DNA of 64,000 nt, taken from the NCBI RefSeq assembly GCF_040954835.1, contig NC_090708.1, forward strand, positions 27,974,001 to 28,038,000. Reading direction: 5' to 3'. Of the stretch, positions 32,772 to 44,544 are shown one piece after another. The translations under genes and the position numbers were made by a program. Below the pieces are notes generated by a model. That model did no database searches, was not told the DNA's origin, and saw only the letters and a list, made by a program, of their open reading frames with translations. The stretch comes from Lepisosteus oculatus. Its lineage: Eukaryota; Chordata; Actinopteri; Semionotiformes; Lepisosteidae. The stretch's first letter is position 1; every line of letters begins with the position of its first letter.

Positions 32772-33330
32772 AAAGAAATCCAAGAAACAGTAAGCCCTGA
32801 AGAGGTACAGGTAGTTGAGTCTGCTTTAATGGAACAAACCTCCAAACCACCCTAGCAGGTGCCCAACACAGGTGTCTTGGTTTATCGGGGGGCTGGGAAC
32901 AGGAACTGTTGTTATTGTAACACTGCTGCTGGGAAGCTGGATCATGACTGACAGTGTACTCTGAATGCTGTAGTCTTACATCAAGATGTACTCCGGGTAG
33001 CATGAATGAGTCAAAGGTAGCATGTCAAAAGAAAGGAAGTGACTTCTCCCCAAATATCTACTACAGAGGCATCAGATATTGACAGTGAACTTCATGATGT
33101 GTAATGCCTAGACTGAGACGATGTCTCCTACCGTGTTTATACATACTCCAGATGTTATTCATCCTGTTTGTTCCCAATGCTGGTTCCGGTATGAATTCTC
33201 GAGGAGTAATGTGGACATTTAAGGTTAATGTTCTAATGACAAGAAACATCACTTAACTCTGTTTTGTTTTGAAGGCAACAACGTGGCCTTCGTGACCTCA
33301 AGACCTCGTGACCTTCAAAAAAGGGGGATA
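32772..33330 (+). pseudogene. ERV2 internal remnant with membrane segment and polypurine tract
   Basis: A hydrophobic stretch (GTGTVVIVTLLLGSWIM, about 32896-32946) is followed quickly by a stop, as expected of an envelope anchor with a short tail. Several further stops lie downstream. AAAAAAGGGGGATA (33317-33330) precedes LTR C and is the polypurine tract. Env identity is inferred from the anchor and position. Confidence 0.4.
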
Positions 33331-34710
33331 TGTAGCGGCGAGGCTTATTAGTAAGCCAGAATTAAGTGTTTCTGTGCTTTCCCAAATGAGGCCTCATCTC
33401 TCTGTTCATCTATGTGGTGAAGCCACAGAGAAACTATTCAAGCAGGCTGATTTAAAGATGTTTTCTTTTGATAAGGGACAGCTCCCAAAGGGGGATGCAC
33501 TTAGCTAAGCCTGGCTATCATGATCAATGGTCATCCATTGGCAACTATCTGTCTAGGGAGTGCCAGATGGACATCTGGACTGCATTCCTAAGTGTCAGGA
33601 GTAAGTGACTCATATCTCACCTTGATCAACCAATCAGGGACTGGTAGGGCTGAGTAACCCACGTGGGACTCTGATGCCCATGGAACTTTCAGCCAATCAA
33701 CGAGCTGAAGTTCCTCCAGGTAAAAACAGGCAACACAGAGAGCCTGAGAGGATTGTGGAGAATTCTGTGGACTTTTCTAAAGGGAATTCAAAGGAGAATT
33801 CCAGGGCAGGACGGCCAGGAGCAGAAGGCTCCCAAGGGCAGGACATTCTCTCAGCGCGCCTCCTGACCATCCTGAGACTCAGCCCGGACAACCACGGAAC
33901 GGCCAGTGTGTCTGAGTGCCAGAACTTTCCTTTGTTCTAAGAGTCTAGAGCGGAGGTTGCCAGAGAGTAACCAGAGGATCCACCCGAGGTTAGCACCAGC
34001 AGCAGGCCTCGTGAACAGGTCAGAACTGTGGATAGCTGAATCACTATTCAGAAATAGCTCTTCATCAGGAACGAACCGGTCTTCTTTCTGACCTGCTGGG
34101 ACCCACAGTCATCTTTTCTCCTGTGCACAAACTTTGCTAGTTAAAGCCAACACTAACTAGCCGGTCAGTGAGCATCAGCAGCTCACCGTCGCAAGCCGCA
34201 CAGCACAGCCTGACACGGAGCCAGAGAGCCCGCAGGAGATCTGAATCCCCAGAGATTGGATGAGTATTCAACTTCAATGCATTACAGCTCGAGAATTCAA
34301 TTGTTATCCCAACCAGTTGATATCAATTTAATTCCTAAGAGTTATGTACTTGTTTTGAGTATCTAATGTAGAAGTTATAACCAAGTTCAGTTACGAAACG
34401 GTCTAGATGAATGATATACTGAACTTATGTCCTCTTGATATGTGTAACTCTTTGTAACTGACCGAATATACCTTTTGTATTCTGATAACCCTCTCGATAA
34501 GATCTGTTAGTTTTACATGCATATTCTATGTATTAATAAATGTATCCTCGTGTATTAGTACCTGTGTGTGTGCGTTGTTTGAGTTATGTCGCATGGTTGG
34601 ATTCTAAAGCCATCAAAAGAATCAATTTTGTGATTTACTGCTACAATTAATAATTGTCCCAGTAAATGCCCAAACCCTACAGAACTGGTGCCTTCAGAGA
34701 GCACACTACA
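33331..34710 (+). repeat. ERV2 LTR C (3' LTR)
   Basis: About 1,380 bases, TGTAGCGGCGAGG...CACTACA. It lacks the GATTCA array of B and D (it has GAGAGGATTGTGGAGAATTC there) and has CACCCGAGGTTAGCACCAGC, not seen in B. It is followed by CAGT. Confidence 0.8.
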
Positions 34711-34714
34711 CAGT

Positions 34715-36140
34715 AGACTACACATCATTATGCCAGAAATGTCATCTATATCGTCGATCATTCAATTCAGATACAGTATGTGAACCACAAAGTGTTATTC
34801 TGCAAAAAGACACTGAAAAAAAAGATACTGCAGAGTGCAAATTTTGCAATACCTCAATATAGGAGACCAAGGGGATGACTTTGTCATTTTGAGCAAAAAC
34901 ACGAGGAAAGTAAGAACTCTTCATTTTGTAATGTTTAGTCACATTCACTGATTGGAAATGTGTTTATGTACTGTACATATTCATCATGTACCTAGCTAGA
35001 GTACATGAAGACTATGAAATTTCAGAATTATGACACATCATTGAATGTTTATAATTTACAAACATTGGGCAATTTATCATTTTCAGTCCACTCAACATCT
35101 TCTGTAGCCCCCCTCCCCCCACATGGGTGGGATAGAGCCTTGCTAGCAAATGTTGTTACAGCAGTTTTGGTTATCACAAGGCTTTTGTGGTATACAGTTA
35201 GAGCCATGTGAACGAACCTAAACATCAATTACTGAAAAAGTCAACATGTAGTGTGTCACAGTCTCCTCCTTGCAGAGTTTAGAGGCATAGGTAGAATATA
35301 ACACAATCATGGCACAGCCACAGTTGCAAAGATGTGCAATGGTGTTTTATTACGAGTGAAAAAGTGAAAACCACAAACTAACCAGGAAAAAAGAAAACAA
35401 CACAAACCTATAGTACAATAATATATACATTAATTACTATACAAAAAATAGATTGTTGTAAACAGATCCTATTCTACCCCCACAATCCACTTTCTCCTAT
35501 CTCCCCCTCCTCTCTTGAAGAGCTCCTTTCTAGCTTAAACTTCTTCCCCTAGAATATTCCACTATAAAGCACACAAAATAATTTGACAAAATAATAATCA
35601 GAATTCTGATATAAACATTTCTTCATTAAATACACAATTAAACAACAAACATATTATTACCAAAACTAAAATATCATACTCCTTTTATGTACATAACTGT
35701 TGTTTAAGAAAATTTGGGTCCTACAGGTTTGCGGGAGAAACCATTTTTGCCGGTCAGAAATCCAAACAGCTTATTTATTTGAAACATGTGAGTTGATCAC
35801 CAATTTGGTTCATTTCACTTCTAAAACAAAGGAAAACAGGTGTTTAGTTTGAGTTAATGATTAATTTACTCAGTGTGTGCATCCACAGAGCAAACTAAGC
35901 TATCCCCATAATTCCAGACTAGTTTGTTTATGTTGGAAACCAGTGTTATCACCTTTGTTTTGATAGTGAAATGTTTACGTATGTATGTGTATGTGTTCAT
36001 GTGGATACCTCAGGAGTGCCAGGTGATCTGGAAATGGAGTCTCCAGTCACATAGTGTATATCAGAGTTTTAAGTTTATAAACTGGAGGAAGCCAATCATG
36101 TTCAGTCAATTTGGATGCCATTTGGATGCAACTGATGCCA
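34715..36140. other. Gene-free region
   Basis: No supported gene. 35100-35130 has a C-rich stretch. 35230-35700 is AT-rich with many AACAC/AAAC words and resembles 42500-42600 and 55200-55330 only in composition. Nothing else recognised. Confidence 0.45.
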
Positions 36141-36142
36141 GC

Positions 36143-37105
36143 TGGATTCAAAATTCAAGATTTCTTTATTTGTCATATACAGCAAGTGTATTGGAATGCT
36201 TACTCATTCAACTGTACCCAGTAACATTAGAGAAAAAGAATAGACACAAATGACAAACAGACATGGACAATAAATTTAGACGATAGACATTATAATACAC
36301 CCAAGACAAGACATAGTGCAAACAGTGCAGTACCTTAAAGTGCAGGTGCTAACTTCTGCAGGTGCTAGTTTGAGCTGTTTAAGATGTGGAGAGCTTGGGG
36401 GAAAAATCTTTCTTGAATCTATTTGTCAGTGTTCTGATACTGCGATACCTTCTACCAGAACCCAGGTGTGAAAATAGATTGTGGCCAGGGTGAATTGGGT
36501 CCTGAAGTATAATTCGTGCCCAGTTTTGGCAGCTGTCGAGATATATCCGGTCAACGGAGGGTAGCTCGGTCCTAGTGATATTCTGCATGGACCTCACAAC
36601 CCTCTGTATTGCTTTTCTGTCCAGTACTGTGGCTCCACCATACCACACCGTAATACCACCGGTCAGGACACTCTCAATTGTATTATAGTAAAAATTGGTG
36701 AGTGTTGTCTTGCTCATCCCCCATTTCCTTAACTGTGTCAGGAAGTGAAGGCACTGATGGGCTTAAGTGAGAATGGCAGCAGTGTTCTCCGACCAGCTCA
36801 GCCTCTCACAGGTCTGGAGATCTGAAGAACCTGAAGGTGCTGACAACTCTTTTGTTTTGCTGATGTAAAGTGATAGGGTTGCTGTTACATCTAGCCACAC
36901 AGTCATGTGTAAATAGAGAATACAGCCGTGGGCTCAGGCAGGAGCCCTGGGTAGCCCCTGTGTTGAGGATCAGAGGGGATGAGGTTTTGTTTCCAATCGT
37001 CACCACTTGGGGTCTGCCTGTCAGGAAGTCCAGGACCCAGTTGCAGATGGAGTTGCTGAGGCCCGGACCCCTGAGTTTGACCACCAGCCTTTATATTAAC
37101 CATAA
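36143..37105 (-). pseudogene. LINE relic with catalytic block deleted
   Basis: On the minus strand: [18 protein letters not shown] and [19 protein letters not shown] (RT palm, 37084-36920), then an abrupt jump to FRFFRSPDL (near 36810), omitting the expected (F/Y)ADD catalytic motif. Then a C-terminal part with ESVLTGGITVWYGG, DRKAIQRVVRS, DPIHPGHNLFSHLGSGRRYR and a poly-A-type 3' tail (inverse of ATTTCTTTATTTGTC at 36159-36173). Same superfamily as the other LINEs but a different family. Confidence 0.8.
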
Positions 37106-37242
37106 GAATAATGTTTCAGGAGTTATTTAGCTGTGAACTCATGTGACTTGTTGCAATTAGTTGTGCAATTTCAAGTGATGGGAAAAATCACTCGATGCAA
37201 TTTGATCCGTGAATGAGCCACTTGATTCTGTCTCAAATCAAT

Positions 37243-37325
37243 TAGGGGTGGGCAGTATAACTGGTATAGACGGTATACCGGTAGAAATGGATTTGGCTAT
37301 ACTGTTTATACCGGTAGAGAATGAA
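37243..37325 (+). repeat. hAT-like transposon end (fragment)
   Basis: AGGGGTGGGCAGTATAAC followed by alternating GGTATAGACGGTATACCGG and TTTATACCGGTAG resembles the termini of fish hAT-type MITEs. The opposite end is not clear; 37540-37570 has related words (TACCGTGAGTTACCGTAAA). Confidence 0.4.
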
Positions 37326-37539
37326 TTTTGATGTTTACATAAATTGCGCCATCAGCATAGTTGCAAAAATGGGTTTAGAAAGTTGTACTATTGACCCATC
37401 ATAGTTTAAAATTCTGCTGGACTTTAGCTCCAATTATATAATTTTGAAAATATTCATCTTGCTGATATTTGGAAATCTATCACCTAAGGACAAAACATCT
37501 ATGCGAGTATGAGCCTCAACCAATATTCTGAAGCTACAG

Positions 37540-38760
37540 TCTACCGTGAGTTACCGTAAATTCTCCTATAATACCGCAAGTAAAATAATAGTATCCAGAA
37601 TATCTGCAAGGTGGAGCTAATAAAGCTCAACCTCTCATGTTTGAGCTGTCACCATCAAAGTCTTTAACGAAGATATTACTAATAGTATTAATAATGAATG
37701 ACCTTGGACAAGCTGTAAACTCAAAGTATTACCCTGGTCCACATTCTTTTTTTCATTGACCGTCTTTGTAAAAGTAACACCACAGCATTTCGCAATCACG
37801 CATTTGTTTCCAATGCAAAGTACAGTAAATTTTTTAGAATTGATTCACCATGCCTTTCACATGCTCATAAAAGAGATTGATTTAGAAACATAAACATATT
37901 ACTGTATGCAAACTGTACTGTATACAGTATGTATATGTATATTTAATGCCTTTACTGTGCCCGTTTAAGTATTGAATATTTATATGGAATTTTACCACTG
38001 AAGGGAAATCGTAGTAGCTGAGCATAAAAAGAATAGGAACATACTGTAACACGTGTGAAGGCCATAAACGATATTAATTCTGGAACTTAAACATACAGTA
38101 TATGGCTGGTCTCGGTACTTTATATAAAAAATACACACCAGTATTCCATTTCTCCCTAAATATTTTAAGCTTTGAAGTTTTTAACTAACAAGCATACTTT
38201 TAGAATTTGATTAAAAGAGAATATAATATGGAATCGCATATCTAAAAAATTAATAACGATATAATTATATTCATGTACCGCAACACAAGAATAGTACATG
38301 CTATACATTGTCTGTTGATAATGTTTCTGTAGTGCTTTTTCAGCACTCTGTATGTGACCTTGCTGGTGGTGCTGTGGGTTAGGTTACTGACTCCCACGTC
38401 ACATGGTGAGTGTTTGAATCCATCTGAAGCCATGACTTTTTTTTAACAAACATTTCTTTGAAAAAATAAAACTCTCCCCTGGGTCAGAGATTAAATAAAA
38501 CCTCACTCGCACCATACAAATTTATATTTCTAAATATCACAACATGATCGATGTTAAGTCATTTTAATAACAATGAATAGTCACCTAGGCGTTACAATAT
38601 AAACATTAATATTGATTTAAATCACGTTTAAATCGCCTTTATTTAAAACCCATAAATAAAGCTGATACTGTTTAGACTTTTAATTGTTTAAAACTGTATT
38701 GCAGCAGCACAATGCACAATGCAACGTAAATAGATTTGTCTTCTGCGTAATAATGTTCAC
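37540..38760 (+). repeat. R1 copy, forward
   Basis: Parallels 4480-5350 and, inverted, 21060-21800. It contains the uninterrupted form TTTACTGTGCCCGTTTAAGT at about 37951, which shows the ERV1 target before insertion. It includes the tRNA-like module with A-box TGGTGCTGTGGG (38367-38378) and B-box GTTTGAATCC (38412-38421). The reverse open frame 38242-38433 is an antisense shadow of that module. Confidence 0.6.
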
Positions 38761-40500
38761 CTTTCTGTCCAGAAAATTAACAATAGTAATAATAATGAAC
38801 TTTATTGTATATGGCGCCTTTAAAGCTGGCTCCTCAAAGCGCTTTACAAGATAAAAACAATAACAACAATACTGTTAGGCTGGGCAAACAATTTTTTTTA
38901 AAGAAATACAAAATGAGATATAATGATGTGTTCCGGCTTAGACATTAACAGAAAGCATAACACGTGGGCGGCCAGTGGGATTGCTGGCTGTAACTAATTA
39001 AACCGGTTTCACAGGTATTTTCAAAGTAGAAGGAGGTGAGATTTCCAGCGAAAGACACCTCCCCCCCTCCAAAACCAAGGAAGTACAGTACTTACTAGTT
39101 AAGAAAGCTAGGCTCCTCAATGAAATCGCTTTAACATGCTAATGCATTGGTGTAACAGTCAAGGCGTGGCAGGCTTCTAATGTCAACCCGACTACGGCGA
39201 AAGGAACCCTTCTTTTATTGGAAGACAATGAACATATTCTAGCCCTAAATGAATTAATAGCAAACATGGTTTACATAAAATACATTTTTCCAAGAAAATT
39301 CAGCCTTTGTCACTAATGAAACCACTAAATAAAGACATAAATAAAGAAATCTTAAGATTTTAAAATAATGACTTTGCTAAAATGTATTTTAAAATAAAAA
39401 CGATTACAAACGCCAGCGGAGAGAGAACAGGGGAGGGATGTTGGTTTTGCATAATGGGCGGGGCTATGGAATTGAGGTCTATTTGGGAATGTGGAGTTAA
39501 TGTTCTGGCTGTTTGTGAATTATCGTTGTTGAGTATAGAGTGTTGAGGCAAAATGCAATTTAGCGCTTTCTGGCAAGAGGAGACCCCCAAATTAATAATG
39601 TAACATGCTATTGTTTGTGCATAAACATAGTTACTGTATGCTGTATACTGTATACAGATCCGCAATTCCATGTAATTTTTAAATCCCTGGCGGGACTGGG
39701 AGTCCATAAGAATCGAGTAATAGGTTTCATTGCGCGTAAGCACTTCAGGTATAAGCACTTCAGATCACTTTTTTTCTGAACCAGGGAAAATCTGATCATG
39801 TTTCTCTATAACAATAATAAAAAACGTTATTTTACATATCACCTTTAAAAGTGGCATCTCAAAGCAATACAGTAGATGTAAACCACAGATTACAAAGTAA
39901 ATACCCAGACAAATGCAAACGTGTTTTTAATAAAATGCTTTGATTCATTCAGCAGAGAGAGCGTAAAACCTGGGCATAACAGCTGTTCCTTTTTCTGATC
40001 ACTCGCTCTCTGTATACACGTCTCACCTGTCCTGTTCTCTGTTTTCCTAATTTGCTGATTATGCCTGCTGCGATCCACTCCTGCCCTCACACCTAAAGAA
40101 GACTATTTTAGATTTCATTTCGCTGTCCATTGTGTAATTAACCCTTGTATGTGCTGTCCTTAAGGTGATATCACATAAAAGTGATATGTAAAATAATGTT
40201 TTTTTATTATTGTTATAAAGAAACATGATCAGATTTTCCCCAGTTCAGAAAAAAGATCTAAAGTATACTAGTTTGTCACTAGTATACTTTTAATAAAGTT
40301 TTTGCTGTGCTCTTGAGGATCCTTGTGATATTTAGAGCTCTGGTTGAATGATAAGTGTCGCAATTTAAATAATTTTCGTAGTTAGAAATTATGAAACACT
40401 CTGTTAAAAGCAAGGGCGTTTTTATGTCTGTTACAGTAAAAGAAAATGCCTGACAAAGTAGGGCTTGGACAGATTCCAAGTGCATTTTTGCAATTAACGT
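38760..40500. repeat. Mosaic of repeat modules
   Basis: 38800-38860 is a fish retroposon tail (TTTATTGTATATGGCGCC; CAAAGCGCTTTACAAG). 38990-39260 matches 15930-16130. 39550-39620 holds the TTTCTGGCAAGAGGAGAC module. 39770-39870 and 40140-40290 match 8130-8260. 40310-40500 is the inverse of 8090 back to about 5990, with the LINE absent. No coding sequence. Confidence 0.5.
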
Positions 40501-41300
40501 TGCATTGTGCATTGTGCTGCTGTAATACAGTTTAAAATAATTAAAAGTCTAAACAGTATCAGCTTTATTTATGGGTTTTAAATAAAGGCGATTTAAACAC
40601 GATTTTAATCAATATAAATGTTTATATTGTAACGCCTAGGTGACTACTCATTGTTATTAAAATGACTTAAATTCGATCATGTTGTGATATTTAGAAATAT
40701 AAATTTGTTCGATGTGAGTTAGGTTTTTTTTAATTTCTGACCCAGGGAAAAGTTTTATTTTTTCAAAGAAATGTTTGTTAAAAAAAAGTCATGGCTTCAG
40801 ATGGATTCAAACACTCACCATGTGAGGTGGGAGTCAGGAACCTAACCCACAGCACCACCAGCAAGGTCACATGCAGAGTGCTGAAAAAGCACTACAGAAA
40901 CATTAAGTCAAAAACTGCACTCAAAATGCAATTTAGAGCTTTCTGGCAAGAGGAGACACCCACATTAATAATGTAACATGCCACTGTTTGTGCATGAACA
41001 AGGTTATACTGTTATTTGCTTAGATACGCAATGCCTGTCTGTCCTGGCTGTGCTCTCTCTCTCGCCCTCCCCCCCTCTCTCTCTCTCCTCCCTTCTCTCT
41101 CTCTCTCAATTCAATTCAATTCAAGGTGCTTTATTAGCATGACAGATGGGTACAATCAGTGTTGGGTATTTACTTTGCTTTGAGATGCCACTTTTAAAGG
41201 TGATATATAAAATCAAGGCTTTAACTTGCTTTAACTCCGCAAGTGTGAATTCTTGTGTCTGTCCTATCCGAACCCGAAAGTATTACAATATGTATCTTTA
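40500..41300 (-). repeat. Reversed R1 modules with tRNA-like block
   Basis: Inverse of 38500-38720 and 5050-5330. The tRNA-like block is at 40795-40870 on the minus strand (B-box inverse GGATTCAAAC at 40803-40812). 41040-41290 is the inverse of 5600-5830, with CT-rich low-complexity sequence at 41055-41110. Confidence 0.5.
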
Positions 41301-42052
41301 TAGCAGGTGGTATACAGCTTTTTAGTATAGATTACACTTTTCTAAAATGTATTTAAAAAATAAAAACAATTACAATCTAATCTGTTCACGCTTGATTCCA
41401 AGATCCCAAGAAAAATAAATCTAAACGGGGAGAAAGCTATGCTGAAAGTTTATTAAGATACTTAGAAGACAAAGATATCAATTTATGTTGCATTTGTCTG
41501 ATTGTGAATAAAAAAACACATATATTTAAGCCCGCGTTTGCGATTTAAATCAAAACTATCAAAACCTAATGCCCCGTCACTATACTGGGGCATTAGGACC
41601 CACATAGACCACAGGGTGAGCACCCCTGCTGGCCCCACTAACACAACTTTCAGTAGAAACCTTATGACCAGGCTTATGAACTATGATTTACTACAGTATC
41701 CCCTGCACATTTTGAATGGCTGTAATCATTTTTTATGTGTACAGTATGTAAACCTTAAAAAGAATATCGCATTTACAATATACTACACAAGTAGCAAATA
41801 TTACAAGAAACTATTTTTTGTTTGCCTGAGTAATTTGGCTTTGTGAAACAGACACAGGATGTCACATTTGCTACAGTACCTCTACGCCTTATCACTATTT
41901 TTATTATTATTATTAATTTAATATTGAATATACTTGTGACATGTAAAATTAATAAAAAATAAACAAAGCAAACATTATTAAAATATATTGTATTTTATCA
42001 TTAGAGAAAGATTCTTTATCAACGTCAGGGGGCAATTTGTTAAAAGTTCAAC
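41301..42052. other. R1 modules, stem-loop and spacer
   Basis: 41330-41530 repeats the ATTTAAAAAATAAAAA / TCTAAACGGGGAGAAAGC modules (also 22270-22450 and 46000-46160). 41700-41720 has a partial R1 end (CATTTTGAATGGCTG). The rest is AT-rich without a gene. Confidence 0.45.
41565..41597. repeat. Stem-loop with 11-bp perfect arms
   Basis: CCTAATGCCCC (41565-41575) pairs with GGGGCATTAGG (41587-41597) across an 11-base loop. It is followed by CCCACATAGACCACAGGGTG, a phrase of common fish retroposons, so this is probably part of a degenerate SINE. Confidence 0.5.
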
Positions 42053-42125
42053 TGGTGTGTTGGCTGAGATCACACCCAGGTCTTCTGCATGCCAGGCAAG
42101 AATTCTATCACTGAACCACCAATGC
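42053..42125 (-). tRNA. tRNA-Gly pseudogene or tRNA-derived relic
   Basis: On the minus strand it begins GCATTGGTGGTTCAGTGATA followed by GAATTCTTGCCTGG, almost the 5' half of vertebrate tRNA-Gly(GCC). The 3' half is degraded: the T arm reads CCTGGGTGTGATCTC instead of a proper GGTTCGATTCC, and the acceptor stem does not close well. I regard it as non-functional. Confidence 0.6.
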
Positions 42126-43058
42126 AGCACCTGCATGCCTTTTAACCAAAATTAAAAACTAGAAGCATTGTTTTTTTTTTTTCCATTACAGTGTCAAGAA
42201 GCATTATATAGTACATATAACAATAAATAAAATTACAATGACAAATATTTAAGATAGCTGATGCTATTATTGCTTGCAGAGGAAATGAAACCAGATGTGT
42301 TTAATAATGAAACAATATTGTTACAAATGGGCAGTAATGGTGAAAATCAGGAATTGACCGAGCAGTTTAGTCAATAAGTGAAATAATTATTCTGAACCCC
42401 CAACTTGTAAGTGCTTTTTCCAGAAAATGCCCAAGCAGTTGTTAAAATTTGAAGCACGTGATTTCTTTGATCTCTGGCACAGCTTTGTTGAGAGGAATAA
42501 CAATCCAGGCACACGTGGTTAAACAAATATTTATTACAAAGACAAAACACAAACTACACTACACACAACATACAACACACAAGTTACTTCATGTACAGTA
42601 TTTACAAATAAGGCATTTCAGAGGCCTATTATTCTGGTCACCCAAAAAAACAATAGATTGCTACTAAGCATTAAACCTTTAATATGCCCACAGAGGCCAC
42701 ACAAGAGATGAGCTGCCTTATAAATACAGCTTAATTATTTTTTCCAAACTATCCTATTGAAAATTGATTAATCATGTTACTGTACATTAATAATACAGAT
42801 GATGATTTGAAAACATAGGTATTAGATTTAATCCATAAATGCTGTGAACATTTATTTAAGAACGTTAAAAGAATGCAAATATGTATTTAATTAGACTGTG
42901 CTGCAAATTTAACTATTATTGACATTCAAAAATATGATTGCAGTTTTACAATAAGAAATACTACATTAAATCATAAATAATAATTGTAAAAAGTTGTTAT
43001 GATATTTCTTGTAAGACAGAAATCTCTATTTGCAAGTTTAACATTGACATTCCTGATA
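42126..43058. other. Downstream flank of OR1
   Basis: AT-rich DNA with no gene or recognised repeat. It may include the OR1 3' UTR, but I cannot assign a poly-A site with confidence. Confidence 0.45.
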
Positions 43059-44012
43059 CTATGGCTTATTGACTTGGCATGACAATGTTTGTAGTTTAAA
43101 GTACCTTTGAAAAGCTACTTGGAGTTTTTCATTTCTTAAGCTGTAAATGATAGGATTGAGCAAAGGGGTTAGGAGATAATTAAATCCACCAATGATGATG
43201 CGTCCATCAGGAGGTATCCTTTCCACTCTCAATCCAATATACACTACAGCACCAGAACCATAGCACAGAAAAACAACAGTTACATGTGAGGAACACATTG
43301 AGAAGGCTTTCTTACGGCTCTCCATTATTTTCAATTTCATTACTGATGCTATTATTCTGCAGTATGTCCATAAGATGTAAAGAAATGGGACATTGATTGA
43401 CAGCATTGCAATTGACAGGGTAAAATTTACTTGAGCTGTAAAATCACCGCAGGCTAATGACATTACACTATGGTAATCACAAACAATGTGGAGGATAAAG
43501 TTTGATCCACAGAATGGCAAAGTGCTTGCCAGTAATATTGGCAATAGAGGACCTAGGAAGCCCAGCATCCAGGCTGTGAACATCATTGTAATACAGGCTT
43601 TGGTGCTGATTAAGTTGTTGTAGTGCAGTGGTTTCACTACAGCAACATATCTGTCATAAGCCATTGCTGCAAGAAAGAATCCTTCAATAGCTGTAAATGA
43701 GATGAGAAAGTACATTTGTGCAAAGCAACCTGAGAAAGAGATGGTTTTATAACCTAAAAGACCCACTAGCATTTTGGGTATGATTGATGTTGATATTAAT
43801 ATGTCTAAGACAGCCAAATTCCACAGAAAGAAATACATGGGCACGTGGAGTCGGTGGTCCAGGGATATTAATGCCACGATGAGCAGATTACTTAGGAATG
43901 TGACCAGGAAGAGGATGAGGAATACGACAAAGAGTACAGTGTCCTGCTCCTGTAGGGTTGGCAGTCCCACAATGATGAATTCATAGTGAAGACTGATGTT
44001 GGGTCTCCTCAT
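43059..44012 (-). CDS. Olfactory receptor, intact (OR1)
   Basis: A 317-codon uninterrupted frame, the usual size for a vertebrate class-A olfactory receptor, encoded in one exon. It would act in the cilia membrane of olfactory neurons, coupling odorant binding to a stimulatory G protein. Visible features are: N-glycosylation site NIS (residues 5-7); TM1 with SNLLIV (41-46); intracellular loop 1 and TM2 with PMYFFLWNLAVLD (58-70); Cys96 for the extracellular disulfide; MAYDRYVAVVKPLHY (117-131); FSMCSSH at the start of TM6 (237-243); PLLNPIIYSLRN (283-294) ending TM7. The start at 44012 is the only ATG giving the standard short N-terminus. It resembles OR2 and OR3 closely, all on the same strand. 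A candidate noncoding first exon lies 5.2 kb upstream at 49233. The odorant is unknown. Confidence 0.96.
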   Translation of the reverse strand: MRRPNISLHYEFIIVGLPTLQEQDTVLFVVFLILFLVTFLSNLLIVALISLDHRLHVPMYFFLWNLAVLDILISTSIIPKMLVGLLGYKTISFSGCFAQMYFLISFTAIEGFFLAAMAYDRYVAVVKPLHYNNLISTKACITMMFTAWMLGFLGPLLPILLASTLPFCGSNFILHIVCDYHSVMSLACGDFTAQVNFTLSIAMLSINVPFLYILWTYCRIIASVMKLKIMESRKKAFSMCSSHVTVVFLCYGSGAVVYIGLRVERIPPDGRIIIGGFNYLLTPLLNPIIYSLRNEKLQVAFQRYFKLQTLSCQVNKP

Positions 44013-44540
44013 GGCTCAATTCAGGGGTACCTTGGAGGTAATGAATTAACAGTAGATTATTGCATATTTACAAGAAGATCTCACAAAGTATGATAAAGTG
44101 CAATATTTCTTTAGGTAAAAATTGTATTTCATACGTCATGATAAGGATATACTGACAAACAGTATATTTTAATTTTTACTGCTTTACTGGAAAAAATACC
44201 CCTGAAAAAAAAAGAATGTCCATGCATTAGTTTAAAACACTAACCCTATATTTACTGACTTTTATCAATATTATAGGGCAACATGGTGACAATGAGTTTA
44301 ACACTGTTGCCTCACTGTGCCTGATTTTGGGACTGGGCAATGTCTGTGGAGTGTACTGTACATGAAACATACTATAGCACTCTTGATTTTGGGTAGATTA
44401 ATAAAGAAGTAAAGACAAAATTGTATTTATTTCAATTTTTGTATTTTGTGTTTAACACCTTCTTATTATAATACACTAATAGAGGGCCGATATTAATTAA
44501 GTACAGTAACATTTAAGAAAATCACAATAATCTCTCTCAA
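44013..44540. other. OR1 upstream flank with SINE fragment
   Basis: 44275-44362 holds a short SINE head (GGCAACATGGTGACAATGAG, TTGCCTCACTGTGCCTG). On the minus strand, a TTACCTCCAAG just before the OR1 start (about 44026-44036) could serve as a splice acceptor, though its pyrimidine tract is poor. The rest is AT-rich. Confidence 0.4.
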
Positions 44541-44544
44541 GACT

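Larger units (their letters stand above)
29719..34714 (+). mobile_element. ERV2: deleted provirus with long (about 1.4 kb) LTRs
   Basis: Bounded by CAGT (29719-29722 and 34711-34714). LTR A at the left and LTR C at the right share diagnostic differences (for example TATTCAAGCAGGCTGA) against LTR B, which sits inside. So A and C are the original pair and B is a later insertion. LTR A is cut after 244 bases and joined directly to env-like sequence; the rest of the 5' LTR, the leader, gag and pol are deleted. A polypurine tract precedes LTR C. The family also has copies at 49431, 52690 and 58833. Confidence 0.75.

Noticed and set aside
31286..34710. LTR B and LTR C as the two ends of one short element
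   Set aside because: No shared target duplication flanks B-C, and B differs from C in subtype. The A-C pairing with CAGT fits better.
42053..42125. Functional tRNA-Gly gene
   Set aside because: The T arm and acceptor stem are degraded; kept only as a pseudogene.
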